The notes beneath the pieces were generated by a model. That model saw only the letters and a program-made list of their open reading frames with translations, was not told where the DNA came from and searched no databases. Below are positions 8,535 through 8,681 of a stretch of 8,681 nucleotides of DNA, piece after piece (the stretch's first letter is position 1; every line of letters starts with the position of its first letter). This DNA comes from Clostridia bacterium (lineage in GTDB: Bacteria > Bacillota > DSM-521 > Neomoorellales > SLTJ01): positions 1 through 8,681 of the forward strand of contig JACIYD010000045.1 in NCBI GenBank assembly GCA_014360105.1. Direction: 5' to 3'. A program made the position numbers and the translations under genes.

Positions 8535-8646
8535 GCTTTGCTTGCCACCTCCGTGATGGTTTGGCCACCATATCCTCATCTCCGGCAGAACCCGGCCGTA
8601 AGGCCGGGCACCACTGCCCAGATCCGATACGTGCGTATTGGACCAT
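8535..8646 (-). promoter_or_regulatory. Structured 5' leader of rpsB
   Basis: About 110 nt between the predicted transcription start and the rpsB GTG. Three possible RNA hairpins are seen on the minus strand. Hairpin 1 (8644-8621) pairs GGUCC/GGAUC and AUAC/GUAU around a GCAC loop with one mismatch. Hairpin 2 (8618-8584) pairs CCCGGCC/GGCCGGG around UUAC, extended below an internal loop by GGCAG/CUGCC. Hairpin 3 (8571-8556) pairs AUGGU/ACCAU just before the ribosome binding site at 8552-8547. Autoregulation by S2 is known for a leader in gammaproteobacteria; a similar role here is only a hypothesis. No T-tract follows hairpin 2, so it is not a simple terminator. Confidence 0.55.
8584..8618 (-). 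other. Two-tier GC-rich hairpin in the rpsB leader
   Basis: Perfect 7-bp stem (8591-8597 with 8602-8608) closed by a 4-nt loop, with a further 5-bp stem (8584-8588 with 8614-8618) beyond an asymmetric internal loop of 2 and 5 nt. It is the strongest RNA fold visible in the leader. Confidence 0.65.
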
Positions 8647-8650
8647 GGGT

Positions 8651-8679
8651 AGTATAGCACACCCGCCGGTACGGAGCAA
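8651..8679 (-). promoter_or_regulatory. Sigma-A type promoter for the rpsB cluster
   Basis: On the minus strand, a -35-like TTGCTC (8679-8674) is followed after exactly 17 nt by the -10 box TATACT (8656-8651), which matches TATAAT at 5 of 6 positions. TGC directly before the -10 box gives an extended -10 (TGn) element, which can compensate for the weak -35. Transcription would start near 8646-8644, right at the foot of the first leader hairpin. No other good promoter was noticed downstream, so it probably drives most of the cluster. Confidence 0.75.
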
Positions 8680-8681
8680 CG

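Noticed and set aside
8584..8618. GC-rich hairpin as a rho-independent terminator or attenuator
   Set aside because: The stem is followed by GUUCUG-like sequence rather than a run of U, so it does not meet the intrinsic terminator pattern.

Overview
This window is a dense, single-direction gene cluster. All genes lie on the minus strand and read from position 8681 down to 1. The gene order is rpsB, tsf, pyrH, frr, a PASTA-domain protein, a small ferredoxin, uppS, cdsA, a YtvI-type membrane protein, dxr, rseP and ispG (cut by the window edge). The rpsB-tsf-pyrH-frr-uppS-cdsA-dxr-rseP order is the classic Gram-positive (Firmicutes) arrangement. The high G+C content, frequent GTG/TTG starts, strong GGAGG-type ribosome binding sites, a YtvI-type sporulation protein and ispG directly after rseP suggest a spore-forming, possibly thermophilic, anaerobic clostridial lineage of the Moorella / Thermoanaerobacterales / Desulfotomaculum type. 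The lineage is inferred from gene order and sequence style only.

Layout. A good sigma-A-like promoter (8651-8679) precedes a leader of about 110 nt that can fold into two or three hairpins, followed by rpsB (8534-7821). tsf (TTG start), pyrH and frr follow with gaps of about 20 nt or a 4-nt overlap. Between frr and uppS are two small, less conserved genes: a single-PASTA-domain protein and a 2[4Fe-4S] ferredoxin. A GC-rich 114-nt spacer with a 9-bp inverted repeat precedes uppS. uppS, cdsA and the ytvI-like gene are overlapping or nearly touching. After a 53-nt gap come dxr, rseP and ispG, spaced by 4 and 14 nt. No intrinsic terminator with a T-tract was seen, so the cluster may be one long transcript that continues past position 1.

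How the genes fit together. rpsB, tsf and frr serve translation (30S subunit, EF-Tu recycling, ribosome recycling). pyrH makes UDP for nucleotide and wall-precursor synthesis. dxr and ispG are the second and sixth named enzymes of the MEP isoprenoid pathway. uppS uses that pathway's products to make undecaprenyl diphosphate, the wall lipid carrier. cdsA makes CDP-diacylglycerol for phospholipids. rseP is a membrane site-2 protease. The cluster therefore couples translation to envelope and isoprenoid synthesis.

The most unusual part is 5516-5894. The ferredoxin reads perfectly only if one base is missing from the sequence near 5660: the first CxxCxxCxxxCP motif is split between two frames. The upstream PASTA ORF has no stop before running about 100 nt through the ferredoxin in another frame. 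A single base change at 5685 would restore a GTGA stop/start overlap. The rest is well-conserved housekeeping sequence; I found no mobile element, CRISPR array, tRNA/rRNA or clearly novel system.
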